Source: Pseudomonadota bacterium (lineage in GTDB: Bacteria > Pseudomonadota > Alphaproteobacteria > Rhizobiales > Xanthobacteraceae). From it: a stretch of DNA of 64,000 bases. The translations under genes and the position numbers were made by a program. This document shows, piece by piece, positions 55,225 through 63,996 of the stretch. How positions within the stretch are numbered: position 1 is the stretch's first letter; every line of letters begins with the position of its first letter. The notes under the pieces are model-generated. The model worked only from the letters and a program-made list of their open reading frames with translations. It was not told the origin of the DNA and searched no databases. The stretch is taken from contig JAEWHP010000040.1 in the NCBI GenBank assembly GCA_023387735.1, positions 1 through 64,000 of the forward strand, given 5' to 3'.

Positions 55225-55760
55225 TGAAGGTCGAGCTTCGGATCAACGGCGGCAGCCGGACAGCGGATGTCGAGCCGCGCAAGACGTTGCTCGATACGCT
55301 GCGCGAGAATTTCCTGCTCAACGGCGCGCATGCCGGCTGTGAGCACGGCGTATGCGGCGCCTGTACCGTGCTGATCGACGGTGAACCGGTGCGTTCGTGC
55401 CTGATGTTCGCGGTGCAGGCCGATGGTTACGAGATCACCACCATCGAAGGTCTTGCGCCGGCCCCGGGCGAACTCAGCATCATTCAGGATGCGTTCTGCG
55501 AAACCCACGGCCTGCAATGCGGTTACTGCACGCCGGGCATGATCCTGTCCGCCCACGCGCTGCTTCAGCACACCCACGCGCCGAGCCGCGAGGAAATCGT
55601 CGAGGCGATTTCGGGCAATATCTGCCGTTGCACAGGCTACGGGCAGATCGTCGAGGCCGTGCAATTCGCCGCGGACCGCCTGCAGAAATCCAATGTCGTG
55701 CGGCCGGAGCCCGTTCTCGAAGCGGCCGAAACCGATGCGCCGGCGGAGATCGTGCGATGA
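55221..55760 (+). CDS. Molybdenum hydroxylase 2Fe-2S subunit (CoxS type)
   Basis: 179 residues. The plant-ferredoxin-like cluster uses C40, C45, C48 (CEHGVCGAC) and C60. The second cluster uses C100, C103 (CGYC), C135 and C137 (CRC). It shuttles electrons from the molybdenum site to FAD. The C-terminal ~20 residues are an extension. Overlaps the FAD-subunit stop and the Mo-subunit start by 4 bases each, so all three are translationally coupled. Confidence 0.95.
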   Translation: MMKVELRINGGSRTADVEPRKTLLDTLRENFLLNGAHAGCEHGVCGACTVLIDGEPVRSCLMFAVQADGYEITTIEGLAPAPGELSIIQDAFCETHGLQCGYCTPGMILSAHALLQHTHAPSREEIVEAISGNICRCTGYGQIVEAVQFAADRLQKSNVVRPEPVLEAAETDAPAEIVR

Positions 55761-58165
55761 CTGTCGCGCCCTCGACTTTCCGCTTCGTCTCCAGTAATCG
55801 TCGCGTTCGCGAAGACCGTCGCTTCGTGGCCGGGCAGGGGCGCTATGTCGCCGACATAGCGCTCGAGGGCATCCTGCATGTCGCGGTGCTGCCGTCGCAG
55901 CATCCGGCCGCAAAGATCGTGTCGATCGATGCGTCCGCCGCGCTGGCGATGCCGGGCGTGCACTATGTGCTGACCGGCGATGAACTCGCCGGCGCCACCG
56001 ATCAGTTGATGAACGGTCTGGATACGCCGCATGTGAAGCGGTTTCCGCTGGCGGTCGGCCAGACGCGCTATGCGGGCGAATGGATCGCGGCGGTAGTCGC
56101 GGAGACCCGCGCGCAGGCGGAAGACGCCACCGAGAAAGTGCGCGTCGTCTATGAGCCGCTGCCGTTCGTCCTGAACGCAGAAGAAGCGCTCAAGCCGGAC
56201 AGCCCGCCCGTTCATCCGGCCCATGGATCGAACGTGCTGCTCGACAAGCTGTTCGTCTGGGGCGAGGTCGATCGGCATTTCGCCGAGAGCCCGCGGCATC
56301 TGTCCTTCCGCGTCACCTGGGGGCGCAATTCGACGGTACCGATCGAAACCTTTGGCGTGGCAGCGTCGTGGGATCCGTGGCGCGACATGCTCGACGTCTG
56401 GGCCTCGATCCAGATGCCGAAATATCCGGATCAGATCGCCCGCGCACTGCGCATCCCTGCCAACAATGTCCGCGTCCATCACGACGTCGATGTCGGCGGC
56501 AGCTATGGCGTCAAGCGCGGCATCAAGCAGAGCGTTCTCGTGGCGCATCTGGCCCGCCGTGTCGGTCGTCCCGTGCGCTTCATCGAGGATCGCCTCGAGA
56601 ACATGCGCAGCGGTGATGCGCACGGCCCGGACCGCATCTTCGACGTCGATGTCGCGTTCAACGACGACGGCATCGTCAAGTCGATGAAGATACGCGCGCT
56701 CGACAATGCCGGAGCCTATGCCGGACGCGCGCCGTTCCAACTGGGCAAGCCGATCGGCGCCATCGTCGGTCCGTACAGGATCGAGAGCGTGCAGTACCGC
56801 GCGCAGTCGGTCACCACCAACAAGGCGATGCAGGAAGCCGTGCGCGGCTTCGGCCAGGCGCCGACGAACTATGCGATTGAAACCGCGATCGACAAGGTGG
56901 CGGCCGCGGTCGGCCTGCCGCGCATCGAAGTGCGCCGCCGCAACTTCATCCGCAAGGAGGAGTTTCCCTATCTCATTCCAAGCGGCAGCACCTATGACAG
57001 CGGCGACTATCACACCGTGGTCGAGAAGGTGTTCAAGCATGCCGACTTCGAGGCGATGGAGCGGGAGCGCGACCGGCTGCGTGCTTCCGGCATGCTTGCC
57101 GGCATCGGCATCGCGGCCTGCCTGGAGCCGAGCGGCGGCAATTCGTCGTTCGAACCGTTGCTGAATGAGAAGAATACCACCACGACCTGGATGGATTCCT
57201 GCCGCATCAATGTCGATGCCCTGGGTTTCGTCACCGTGACCATTCACACCACGTCGTCGGGGCAGGGCCACGAGACGCTGGTCGGCACCATCATCGGTGA
57301 AGTACTGCAGATCGATCCCGACATGATCCGCGTCATCAGGCCGGACACGCTGGCCTGCCTGCCGTCGAACTCTCCTGTCGGCAGCCGTATGGCGATCATG
57401 CTCGGAGGAGCGGCGTTCCATGCTGCGCAGAAGCTGAAGACCAAGCTCGCCCGGATCGCCGCGCACCAGTTCGGCTGCAGTGACGACGAAGTAACATTCG
57501 CTGCCTCTGCGGCTAGCGATAAGACCGGCCGCTCCCTGAGTTGGGCCGAACTCGTCAACATCGCCCACCGCAACTATCACCTGCTTCCGCAGGACATGGA
57601 GCCCGGCCTCGAGACCACGCACGTCATGCAGGTGCCGACGGGCAACAAGCTGCCGGAGAACGGCCGCGTGCAGATGTATCCGTGTCACTCCTTCGAGTTC
57701 CACCTGGTGCTGCTGACGATCGATCCGGATCTCGGCAAGCCGGAAATCAGGCGCTACGTCATCGGCCACGACTGCGGTGTCGTGATCAATCCGCATATTG
57801 TCAGGGGCATGACCCTCGGCGGCATCGCCCACGGCCTCGGTGCGACGCTGCTGGAGGAGTTCGTCTATGACGAGCAGGGCCACCTGATCACCCAAAGCTT
57901 CATGGATTATCTGCTGCCGTCGTCGCACGAGATGCCGGAAGTGGAGATCGTGCATCACTGCACGCCGTCGCCGCATACGGTGTTCGGCCAGAAGGGCTCC
58001 GGTGAGAGCGGCTATCTCGGCTCGCCTGCGGCGATATCCAGCGCCATCAACGATGCCGTTTCGCCGCTCGGCATCTCCTTCGACAAGCTTCCCATTCGTA
58101 TTTCCGCGATCGGTGACGCCATCGCCGACGCGCAACAGGACAAATCCCAAGAGAAAGCCTCATGA
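55757..58165 (+). CDS. Molybdenum hydroxylase catalytic subunit (CoxL/XDH family)
   Basis: 802 residues from the ATG at 55757 (4-base overlap with the 2Fe-2S gene). It binds the molybdopterin-cytosine-dinucleotide cofactor and inserts an oxygen from water into a C-H bond. The catalytic glutamate is E750 in KGSGESGYLGSP. At the substrate loop the sequence is AVRGFGQAP (R363-G366), not the AYRCSFR loop with the copper-binding cysteine of form I CO dehydrogenase, so CO is not the substrate. The usual length is ~770-800. It probably hydroxylates an aromatic or N-heterocyclic compound, identity unknown. Confidence 0.95.
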   Translation: MTVAPSTFRFVSSNRRVREDRRFVAGQGRYVADIALEGILHVAVLPSQHPAAKIVSIDASAALAMPGVHYVLTGDELAGATDQLMNGLDTPHVKRFPLAVGQTRYAGEWIAAVVAETRAQAEDATEKVRVVYEPLPFVLNAEEALKPDSPPVHPAHGSNVLLDKLFVWGEVDRHFAESPRHLSFRVTWGRNSTVPIETFGVAASWDPWRDMLDVWASIQMPKYPDQIARALRIPANNVRVHHDVDVGGSYGVKRGIKQSVLVAHLARRVGRPVRFIEDRLENMRSGDAHGPDRIFDVDVAFNDDGIVKSMKIRALDNAGAYAGRAPFQLGKPIGAIVGPYRIESVQYRAQSVTTNKAMQEAVRGFGQAPTNYAIETAIDKVAAAVGLPRIEVRRRNFIRKEEFPYLIPSGSTYDSGDYHTVVEKVFKHADFEAMERERDRLRASGMLAGIGIAACLEPSGGNSSFEPLLNEKNTTTTWMDSCRINVDALGFVTVTIHTTSSGQGHETLVGTIIGEVLQIDPDMIRVIRPDTLACLPSNSPVGSRMAIMLGGAAFHAAQKLKTKLARIAAHQFGCSDDEVTFAASAASDKTGRSLSWAELVNIAHRNYHLLPQDMEPGLETTHVMQVPTGNKLPENGRVQMYPCHSFEFHLVLLTIDPDLGKPEIRRYVIGHDCGVVINPHIVRGMTLGGIAHGLGATLLEEFVYDEQGHLITQSFMDYLLPSSHEMPEVEIVHHCTPSPHTVFGQKGSGESGYLGSPAAISSAINDAVSPLGISFDKLPIRISAIGDAIADAQQDKSQEKAS

Positions 58166-59136
58166 TCATCGATTGTCACGCCCATCTCGTTCCGCCGAGC
58201 TTGCTCGAGGATATCAAGTCGCAGGCCGGGAAGTTTCCGTCGGTCCGCCTGATCGAGGACGGCGCGAGCCTCGGCTTTTCCTTTGCCGGCGGCAAGCCGA
58301 CGCGTCCGGTGTCGAAGCCGCTGAGCGATCTGCAAGGGCGCCTGAAGTGGATGGACGAGCAGAAGATCGACCGTCAGGTCGTCGCCGGCTGGCTCGACAT
58401 GTACGGCAATGAGCTTCCTGCCGCGGAAGGCGCGACCTGGTCGCGCCTGATCAACAAGCATCTGGCCCAGGCCGCCAAGGCCGAGCCTCGCTTCATTCCG
58501 CTGGCCACCGTGCCGACGCAGGACGGCAAGCTCGCCGCCGAGGTGCTGCGCGAAACCCATGCCGCCGGCTTCAAGGGCGTCATGATCGGCACCCAGACCA
58601 AGGGGAAGGGCGGGGTGCTCGACGATTCCGCGCTCGATCCGTTCTGGGAAGCGGCCAACGAGCTTGGCTCGATCGTGTCGCCGCACCCGGTGTTCGAGAG
58701 CGGCGACGATCGGGTTCATGACTACGGAATGGCCAACGCGGTCGGCCGTGTCACCGACACGATGATCGCAGTGTCCCGCATGATCTATGCCGGACACTTC
58801 ACGCGCTTTCCGAACATGAAATTCCTGGCCCTGATCGGTGGCGCAGGGCTGCCATACATCATGGGTCGTCTGCGCACCAATTACGCACTGGATAAAAAAC
58901 TGGGCGACCCCGATGCCGCGCTGGCCACGATGTACTACGACACCGTCGTGCAAGACCCGCGCACGCTGCGCTATCTCGCCGACATCGTCGGTGCGGACCG
59001 GCTGATGATGGGCTCGGACATGCCGTTCCCGATCGGCGATCTTTCGCCGCTGAAGATCGTGGCCGATACCAAATTCTCCGATGCAGAGCGCGCTTCCATC
59101 AATGGCGGCCTGGCGCAGAAGCTGTTTGGACTCTGA
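58162..59136 (+). CDS. Amidohydrolase 2 (ACMSD-like decarboxylase/hydrolase)
   Basis: 324 residues, ATGA overlap with the Mo subunit. The metal-binding HxH lies at the start (MIIDCHAHLVPP, H6 and H8), a further histidine follows in GSIVSPHPVFES, and the catalytic aspartate in LMMGSDMPFPIGDL. This is the amidohydrolase_2 pattern of aminocarboxymuconate-semialdehyde and gamma-resorcylate decarboxylases. It probably acts on the product of the Mo hydroxylase, by decarboxylation or hydrolysis. The family alone does not tell which. Confidence 0.92.
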   Translation: MIIDCHAHLVPPSLLEDIKSQAGKFPSVRLIEDGASLGFSFAGGKPTRPVSKPLSDLQGRLKWMDEQKIDRQVVAGWLDMYGNELPAAEGATWSRLINKHLAQAAKAEPRFIPLATVPTQDGKLAAEVLRETHAAGFKGVMIGTQTKGKGGVLDDSALDPFWEAANELGSIVSPHPVFESGDDRVHDYGMANAVGRVTDTMIAVSRMIYAGHFTRFPNMKFLALIGGAGLPYIMGRLRTNYALDKKLGDPDAALATMYYDTVVQDPRTLRYLADIVGADRLMMGSDMPFPIGDLSPLKIVADTKFSDAERASINGGLAQKLFGL

Positions 59137-59147
59137 GGGAGCCGGTC

Positions 59148-59612
59148 ATGAAACTCGACATCGGCGGCGAAGAAACCATCCGGGCAACCGTGGAGCAATT
59201 GTGGTCGGCGTTGAACGATCCGCTGGTGCTGACGCGTTGTATCCCGGGCTGCAAGACGATGACCGAAATCGCGCCTGATAATTACAAGGTCGAAATGCAG
59301 CTGCGTGTGGCGGCGGTCGGCGGATCGTTCGAAGGCGAGATTTCGCTGTTCGAGAAGGCTCCGCCGAACGCCTGCAGCATCAAGGTATCGGGCGCGGGTA
59401 CCCTCGGTCACGGCAATGGCAGTGCCGCCTTCGAGATCATTCCTGAAGGTCCGGAAATGTGCCGCCTGAAGTTCCAGGGCGTGGGCGAAATCGGCGGCCT
59501 CGTCGCGGGGGTCGGCCAGCGCATCCTGACCAGCGTGTCCAAGCATCTGGTCGGCAAGTTCTTCACGGCGCTGCGCAAGGAATTCGATAACCCGGTCGCG
59601 GGTGCGGCCTAA
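59148..59612 (+). CDS. CoxG-like SRPBCC protein
   Basis: 154 residues, a single SRPBCC/CoxG domain: GEETIRATVEQLWSALNDPL followed by LTRCIPGCKTMTEIAPDNYK, and a C-terminal helix with GQRILTSVSKHLVGKFFTAL. In CO dehydrogenase operons CoxG helps dock the enzyme at the membrane. In other Mo-hydroxylase operons a similar assembly or docking role is assumed. It is 11 bases from the amidohydrolase gene and in the same operon. Confidence 0.92.
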   Translation: MKLDIGGEETIRATVEQLWSALNDPLVLTRCIPGCKTMTEIAPDNYKVEMQLRVAAVGGSFEGEISLFEKAPPNACSIKVSGAGTLGHGNGSAAFEIIPEGPEMCRLKFQGVGEIGGLVAGVGQRILTSVSKHLVGKFFTALRKEFDNPVAGAA

Positions 59613-59644
59613 CAGATCACAGAGTGTTTCGGGGAGGGATAGCC

Positions 59645-60613
59645 ATGAAGACGTTCTTGACGAGCATTGCTTGCATATCCACGCTGGTTGCAACATCGCC
59701 CGCATATGCACAAGCGCCTGAACCGATTTCCATCGTGGTGTTCGGCGCGCCGTCGCTTGGCGCGTTCTTGCCGCCCGTGATCAAGGCGCAAAAGCTTGAT
59801 GAGAAGAACGGGCTCGCCATCAAGTTCGAGGAACGTACGCCTGATGCCTATACCGCGCAGTTCAATTCCGGTGAATTCCAGGTCGGCGGCAGCGCAGCGC
59901 TGCTGACGGTCGGTCTTGCCGATGCCCGCGGCGTCAAGGTGACCTATCTCTTCAATCTGTTCGACTTCTGGGGCGCCGTCGTCACGTCGCGCCCCGAGGT
60001 CAAGGAACTGAAGGATCTCGAGGGCAAGGACATCGCGGCCGCCAAGGGCACCACGAACTATGTGATGTTCGACTGGTTCGCGCGCCAGCTCGGTGCCGAC
60101 ACCGGCAAGTTCTCGGTGATCAACACCGCGACGCCCGGCCTTGTCGGCTATGCGATGGCCGACCGTGCCGCTGCGGTTCAGCTATGGGAGCCGGCTTACA
60201 CGACGCTGACCTCGAAGAAGCCCGAGATCCGAACCATCGACATCAAGATCGCCGATAGCTGGAAGAAGTTCACCGGCAGCAGCAGCATTCCGTATCTTGG
60301 CGTCGCAGCGCATGTGGCCTGGGCGGAGAAGAACAGGAAACTCATTCCCAGGCTGTTCGCTGCCTACAAGGAGGCCGCCGATTGGGTGGCGGCGAATCCG
60401 GAAGCGGCTTCCAAACTCATCCTGCCGAAGGGGACGCCCGACGATCAGAAGGCGATCGCGGGGCTGATCCAGCACAATGATCGTCTCGGCATGAACGTCA
60501 AATGGGCGTCCGACCTGCGCAAGGAGATCAACTCGGTCTATGCGGCGGGCAAGTCAATCGCCTTCCTGCCCGCGGAGCCGTCGCCGGCGACGATCTATGA
60601 GGGCGGGAAATGA
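59645..60613 (+). CDS. ABC transporter periplasmic binding protein (NitT/TauT type)
   Basis: 322 residues from the ATG at 59645. Signal peptide MKTFLTSIACISTLVATSPA with cleavage near AYAQA. The mature protein is an SsuA/THI5-like solute-binding protein (SIVVFGAPSLGAFLPPVIKA, then EFQVGGSAALLTVGLADARG, and KDIAAAKGTTNYVMFDWFAR). Such proteins bind nitrate, sulfonates, taurine, pyrimidine precursors or aromatic acids. It is followed by its permease with a 4-base overlap and the ATPase, completing an importer. By context it probably brings in the compound oxidised by the Mo hydroxylase. Confidence 0.93.
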   Translation: MKTFLTSIACISTLVATSPAYAQAPEPISIVVFGAPSLGAFLPPVIKAQKLDEKNGLAIKFEERTPDAYTAQFNSGEFQVGGSAALLTVGLADARGVKVTYLFNLFDFWGAVVTSRPEVKELKDLEGKDIAAAKGTTNYVMFDWFARQLGADTGKFSVINTATPGLVGYAMADRAAAVQLWEPAYTTLTSKKPEIRTIDIKIADSWKKFTGSSSIPYLGVAAHVAWAEKNRKLIPRLFAAYKEAADWVAANPEAASKLILPKGTPDDQKAIAGLIQHNDRLGMNVKWASDLRKEINSVYAAGKSIAFLPAEPSPATIYEGGK

Positions 60614-61428
60614 CCGATATGGCGCAACCGACTGCATCCCCGCCCTCGACGTCGAGCGTGATGCTGGCTGTGGCGAACAAGGTCTGGACATCCGCTTTCC
60701 CGTTCGTCGTGGTGATTGCGCTCTGGCAGTTCGCGTCGCTGTTCTTTCCGCGCTTCCTGTTCCCGTCGTTGATCGACGTGTTCTGGCGCTGCATCGATAT
60801 CTTCACGACAGGTTCGATGTTCTGGGACGTGATGGCGACGGTGTTGCGCATTCTCGCCGGGCTTGGCGGCGCATTCGTCATTGGCGGCATACTCGGGCTG
60901 ATCATGGTGCGCTCGAAGGCCGTCGACAAGTTCCTGTCGCCGATCCTGACGCTGTTTCAGGGAATTCCCGCGCTGTCCTGGGTGGTGTTCGCCATCATCT
61001 GGTTTCACGGCATCGAATTTCGAATCTTCTTCATCATGGTGATGACGACATTGCCCGCTTTCACCTTCCAGGTGATCGGCGCGCTTCGCGGCATGTCGAA
61101 GGATCTCACGGAGATGGTGTTCTCTTTCCGCCCGACGCGCCTGAAGCTGTTTCGCGTGATGGTCGCGCCGGCCATCCTTCCGGACATCCTGACGGCGTGG
61201 AAGGTCAATCTCGGCAATGCTTCGCGTGTCGTGGTAGTGGCCGAACTGGTCGGAGCCACCGGCGGCGTCGGCTACCAACTGCTGCAGCAGCAGCAACTGT
61301 TCGACATGGCAGGGGCGCTGGCCTGGACGCTGCAACTGGTGTTCTTCGTGCTGATCGTGCAGGGCGTGCTCACATTGATCGAGAACACCGCCTTCCGCTA
61401 TCGGGCGGTTTCGGAGCGTGCGATATGA
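60610..61428 (+). CDS. ABC transporter permease (NitT/TauT type)
   Basis: 272 residues with about six membrane segments (for example FPFVVVIALWQFASLFFPRF and ILAGLGGAFVIGGILGLIMV). The EAA-type cytoplasmic loop, where the ATPase docks, is visible around GALRGMSKDLTEM. Overlaps the binding-protein gene by 4 bases and the ATPase gene by 4 bases. Confidence 0.93.
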   Translation: MTDMAQPTASPPSTSSVMLAVANKVWTSAFPFVVVIALWQFASLFFPRFLFPSLIDVFWRCIDIFTTGSMFWDVMATVLRILAGLGGAFVIGGILGLIMVRSKAVDKFLSPILTLFQGIPALSWVVFAIIWFHGIEFRIFFIMVMTTLPAFTFQVIGALRGMSKDLTEMVFSFRPTRLKLFRVMVAPAILPDILTAWKVNLGNASRVVVVAELVGATGGVGYQLLQQQQLFDMAGALAWTLQLVFFVLIVQGVLTLIENTAFRYRAVSERAI

Positions 61429-62210
61429 CCGGTACTCTGGTGACCGAAAAAGCTGCAACGACTGGCGGCGTCATTCATCTCGGCGATGTCACGAAGGTGT
61501 TCGGCAAGGAAGGGATGGCCGGCTCCTACCGCGCCGTGGATCATCTCAACCTCGATGTCGCGCCCGGCCAGATGCTGGCGCTGCTCGGAAAGACCGGCTG
61601 CGGCAAGTCGACGATCTTCAACATGATCGCAGGCCTGACCGAACCGACCGCCGGCACGGTTCGCGTGAACGGCAAGAACCCGTTTGCCGAATTCGACGCT
61701 TTCCGCGGCAAGATGGCCATCGTGTTTCAGGGCGATCGCCTGCTGCCGTGGCGTACCGCGATCCAGAACGTGCAACTTGGTCTCGAGATGCTGGACAGGC
61801 CGCCGCCGGATCGCAAGGACACCGCGCGAAAGTGGCTGACCAAGCTCGGTCTCGGCGGCCATGAGGACGACTATCCGCATCAATTGTCGGGCGGCATGCG
61901 GCAGCGCGTCTCGATTGCGCGGGCCTTTGCCACCAACGCCGAGCTCCTGCTTTGCGACGAGCCGTTTTCTGCGCTCGACGAATCCACCGCCGGCAAGCTG
62001 CGTGGCGAGTTCGTACGGCTGGTGAAGGAGAACGGAAAGACGGCCGTGTTCATCACGCACTCGATCAGCGAAGCACTGGAGATCGGCGATCGTATCGTCG
62101 TGCTGAAGCGCCCGGCCATGATTGCCTATGATGTCAGCTTCGACAAGAACACTTCGCCCGAGGAACGGATGCTGATCCGGGAGCGGATCGGAGAAGTTCT
62201 GGCGGCTTAG
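61425..62210 (+). CDS. ABC transporter ATP-binding protein (NitT/TauT type)
   Basis: 261 residues from the ATG at 61425, which overlaps the permease stop by 4 bases. Walker A GKTGCGKST at 55-63, signature LSGGM at 154-158 and Walker B LLLCDEPFSALD with D178/E179. The Q-loop FQGDRLLPWRTAIQN fits the nitrate/sulfonate/taurine subfamily. Last gene of the operon, ending at 62210. No strong terminator follows. Confidence 0.95.
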   Translation: MTGTLVTEKAATTGGVIHLGDVTKVFGKEGMAGSYRAVDHLNLDVAPGQMLALLGKTGCGKSTIFNMIAGLTEPTAGTVRVNGKNPFAEFDAFRGKMAIVFQGDRLLPWRTAIQNVQLGLEMLDRPPPDRKDTARKWLTKLGLGGHEDDYPHQLSGGMRQRVSIARAFATNAELLLCDEPFSALDESTAGKLRGEFVRLVKENGKTAVFITHSISEALEIGDRIVVLKRPAMIAYDVSFDKNTSPEERMLIRERIGEVLAA

Positions 62211-62247
62211 TCCTGGCCCGCGTCGGTGGTGGCGTCCTGCGTGCTTG

Positions 62248-62880
62248 CTAGTCCAGGAGCGGCCTGCGATTCAAAGCCATGTGAATCACCAGCGCCAGCA
62301 GCGCCATGAATGCGATGGACACGGCCAGAATGGTGCGGGTGCTTGTCAGGGATGTTTCCGCAACGGGCGCCGGCTTGGCCCGTTGCGGCGGCAATTCCTC
62401 ATCGAGCCTGCGCTCCAGCAGTTTCGTGACGGACTGTTCTGCCGTCGTCGCCGCCATGCTGTTTGCCCATGCGCGCAGATGATCAGGCGTCAGAGCTTGC
62501 GCTGGCGTCGGTTCTGCGCTGACGCCGATACTCTCGGCGCTTGCTTTCGGCGCGGCGGCGATCGAGGGGTCGTCTGCAATCGACGCCTGCGCATCCAGCA
62601 GATTGTATTGGTTGGCCGGCACGACACCCAATTCGGTGCGGGAAGCGGCGCTGGAGTTCCGGGACGTTGGCCACTGCAATTGGGACTTCGCAAGCATCGG
62701 CTTGCCTTCGTACCAGCACTTTCGGCCGTCGATCAGACGATAGGACCAATAGGTCCGCGCATTCGCCGGCCGCTCGGCGCTGCATTGCTTTGCCTGCGCA
62801 GCCGTCACCGAAAAGATGAAAGCGACGGCAAGAAAGCCGGCGATGTCAGCGCCCAGAAAAATCAACCGGAATCTGCTCAT
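62248..62880 (-). CDS. Conserved membrane-anchored hypothetical protein
   Basis: 210 residues from the ATG at 62880 (MSRFRLIFLGADIAGFLAVA), an N-terminal signal or anchor. The region after it, ARTYWSYRLIDGRKCWYEGK followed by QLQWPTS, is a conserved motif of a Bradyrhizobium protein family of unknown role. A low-complexity Ala/Pro stretch leads to a C-terminal membrane helix (TILAVSIAFMALLALVIHMA). Both ends are therefore in the membrane, with the middle on one side. Convergent to the ABC operon. Confidence 0.75.
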   Translation of the reverse strand: MSRFRLIFLGADIAGFLAVAFIFSVTAAQAKQCSAERPANARTYWSYRLIDGRKCWYEGKPMLAKSQLQWPTSRNSSAASRTELGVVPANQYNLLDAQASIADDPSIAAAPKASAESIGVSAEPTPAQALTPDHLRAWANSMAATTAEQSVTKLLERRLDEELPPQRAKPAPVAETSLTSTRTILAVSIAFMALLALVIHMALNRRPLLD

Positions 62881-63251
62881 CAGACGCTCACGCAATCAAT
62901 GGAACAAAAAAGTCATCATTTCAGAAACTTAGGCCGCCAATTGGGCCGTAATTTTGGCGGTTTTCCACAGGTTACGCACACCTGATGGTCCCGCTACGGG
63001 GGGCTCTGAGCAGGTCACCCGAGCAAACAGGGGTTCGATGAGGACGAATCGCGGAATTTCCAGCTGCGTCCGCTTGGGAACTGGTATGGGAGTGTGGCCT
63101 AGTTGCTTCCGGGCACGAAATCGATTGTGCGACGCAAAGCGGAGTGGGGGATGGCGCCACGGGTTGACCGGGCCATCCTTCCTGCTCGGGTTGCGAGAGG
63201 AACGGAAGGGTTCGAACCTGTCATGGCAAATCGCAACGCGATGCCGGGTGA
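62881..63251. other. Gene-poor stretch
   Basis: No supported gene. A TTTTCCACA at 62961-62969 resembles a DnaA box with one mismatch but stands alone. Confidence 0.35.
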
Positions 63252-63422
63252 TCAGGACTGATCGATTGGCGAGACCTTGAGCCCCGCATCTTGAAGCGCT
63301 GCCAGGATGCGCTTTGCAACGATCTTCGCTTCCTCAGGATCGAGCCTGTGATCCGGATGATCGCCGAAACTATCGAGCAGGGCGGTCGCTACAATTGCGT
63401 TGATTTGATGCTCGTCAAACAT
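63252..63422 (-). CDS. Hypothetical protein, 56 aa
   Basis: Starts MFDEHQINAIVATALLDSFG, then DHPDHRLDPEEAKIVAKRIL and a terminal helix AALQDAGLKVSPIDQS. A charged, helical small protein whose layout (Asp-His-Pro turn between helices) is consistent from end to end, so it is likely real although short. Function unknown. Confidence 0.6.
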   Translation of the reverse strand: MFDEHQINAIVATALLDSFGDHPDHRLDPEEAKIVAKRILAALQDAGLKVSPIDQS

Positions 63423-63495
63423 GCCTAACCTCCGTTGAGGCGAAACACCGTTCGCAGGACCGAGAGGGCCTGCGCGCTACATCAAAGCGCGCGGT

Positions 63496-63603
63496 TTACA
63501 GCACCGAAACGAAAAGCCGTATCGCAAGGTACGTGCCGATCGCGACGACGAATGTTATGCCAATTGCAACGGCCGTGTTTCGAACGACATGTCCCCAATC
63601 CAT
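63496..63603 (-). CDS. Small single-pass membrane protein, 35 aa
   Basis: MDWGHVVRNTAVAIGITFVV, then AIGTYLAIRLFVSVL. One hydrophobic helix of ~22 residues preceded by a short cytoplasmic or amphipathic start. An in-frame TTG would add ~15 residues (LSTSIFLLAQIRAEL). Such tiny membrane proteins are frequent in this genus. Function unknown. Confidence 0.5.
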   Translation of the reverse strand: MDWGHVVRNTAVAIGITFVVAIGTYLAIRLFVSVL

Positions 63604-63996
63604 CAGCTCTGCCCGGATCTGCGCAAGAAGAAAAATTGATGTACTCAAATCGACTGGCGACGGATGCTTTTGCGGTCCATCCGTCTCGCCTGCGAAAAGC
63701 CGCCGGCAGTTCTCCTCCCGCCGCGGCCGTCTTTCGCTGCCGGGCTTGCAAGTCGATCTGCGCCGGATCGCAACGCGATCAAGGTGTGATCGTTCCCGCT
63801 GATGGTGGTCCGCGTACAAGCGGCCCCGGCATCGCGGCGGTCTCGCCGCGGATTCCCTGGAATTTAGGAACCTTTCCAACCGAGTTCGGTTGGCAATCGT
63901 CCTGTCGGTAGCCAGCCCCCAAGAAGCCGGGGCAGACCATTGGGGCCGCGCGTGGCTGCCATGTGCCGAGGCCGCAAAGCAAAGAGGAGCGGGCCG
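63604..63996. other. Gene-poor stretch before the right window edge
   Basis: No confident gene. Short frames on both strands lack recognisable motifs. Confidence 0.35.

Noticed and set aside
54159..55913. Minus-strand 584-codon frame
   Set aside because: Arg/Ala/Ser-rich shadow of the FAD and iron-sulfur subunit genes, no recognisable fold.
55637..58150. Long minus-strand frames opposite the Mo-hydroxylase genes
   Set aside because: Composition artefact of high-GC coding sequence. The plus-strand genes have complete cofactor motifs.
55757..58165. Naming the Mo subunit a carbon monoxide dehydrogenase
   Set aside because: The AYRCSFR loop of form I CO dehydrogenase is absent. The loop here reads AVRGFGQAP.
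62961..62969. Single DnaA-box-like TTTTCCACA
   Set aside because: One imperfect box without a cluster, AT-rich region or replication genes is not evidence of an origin.
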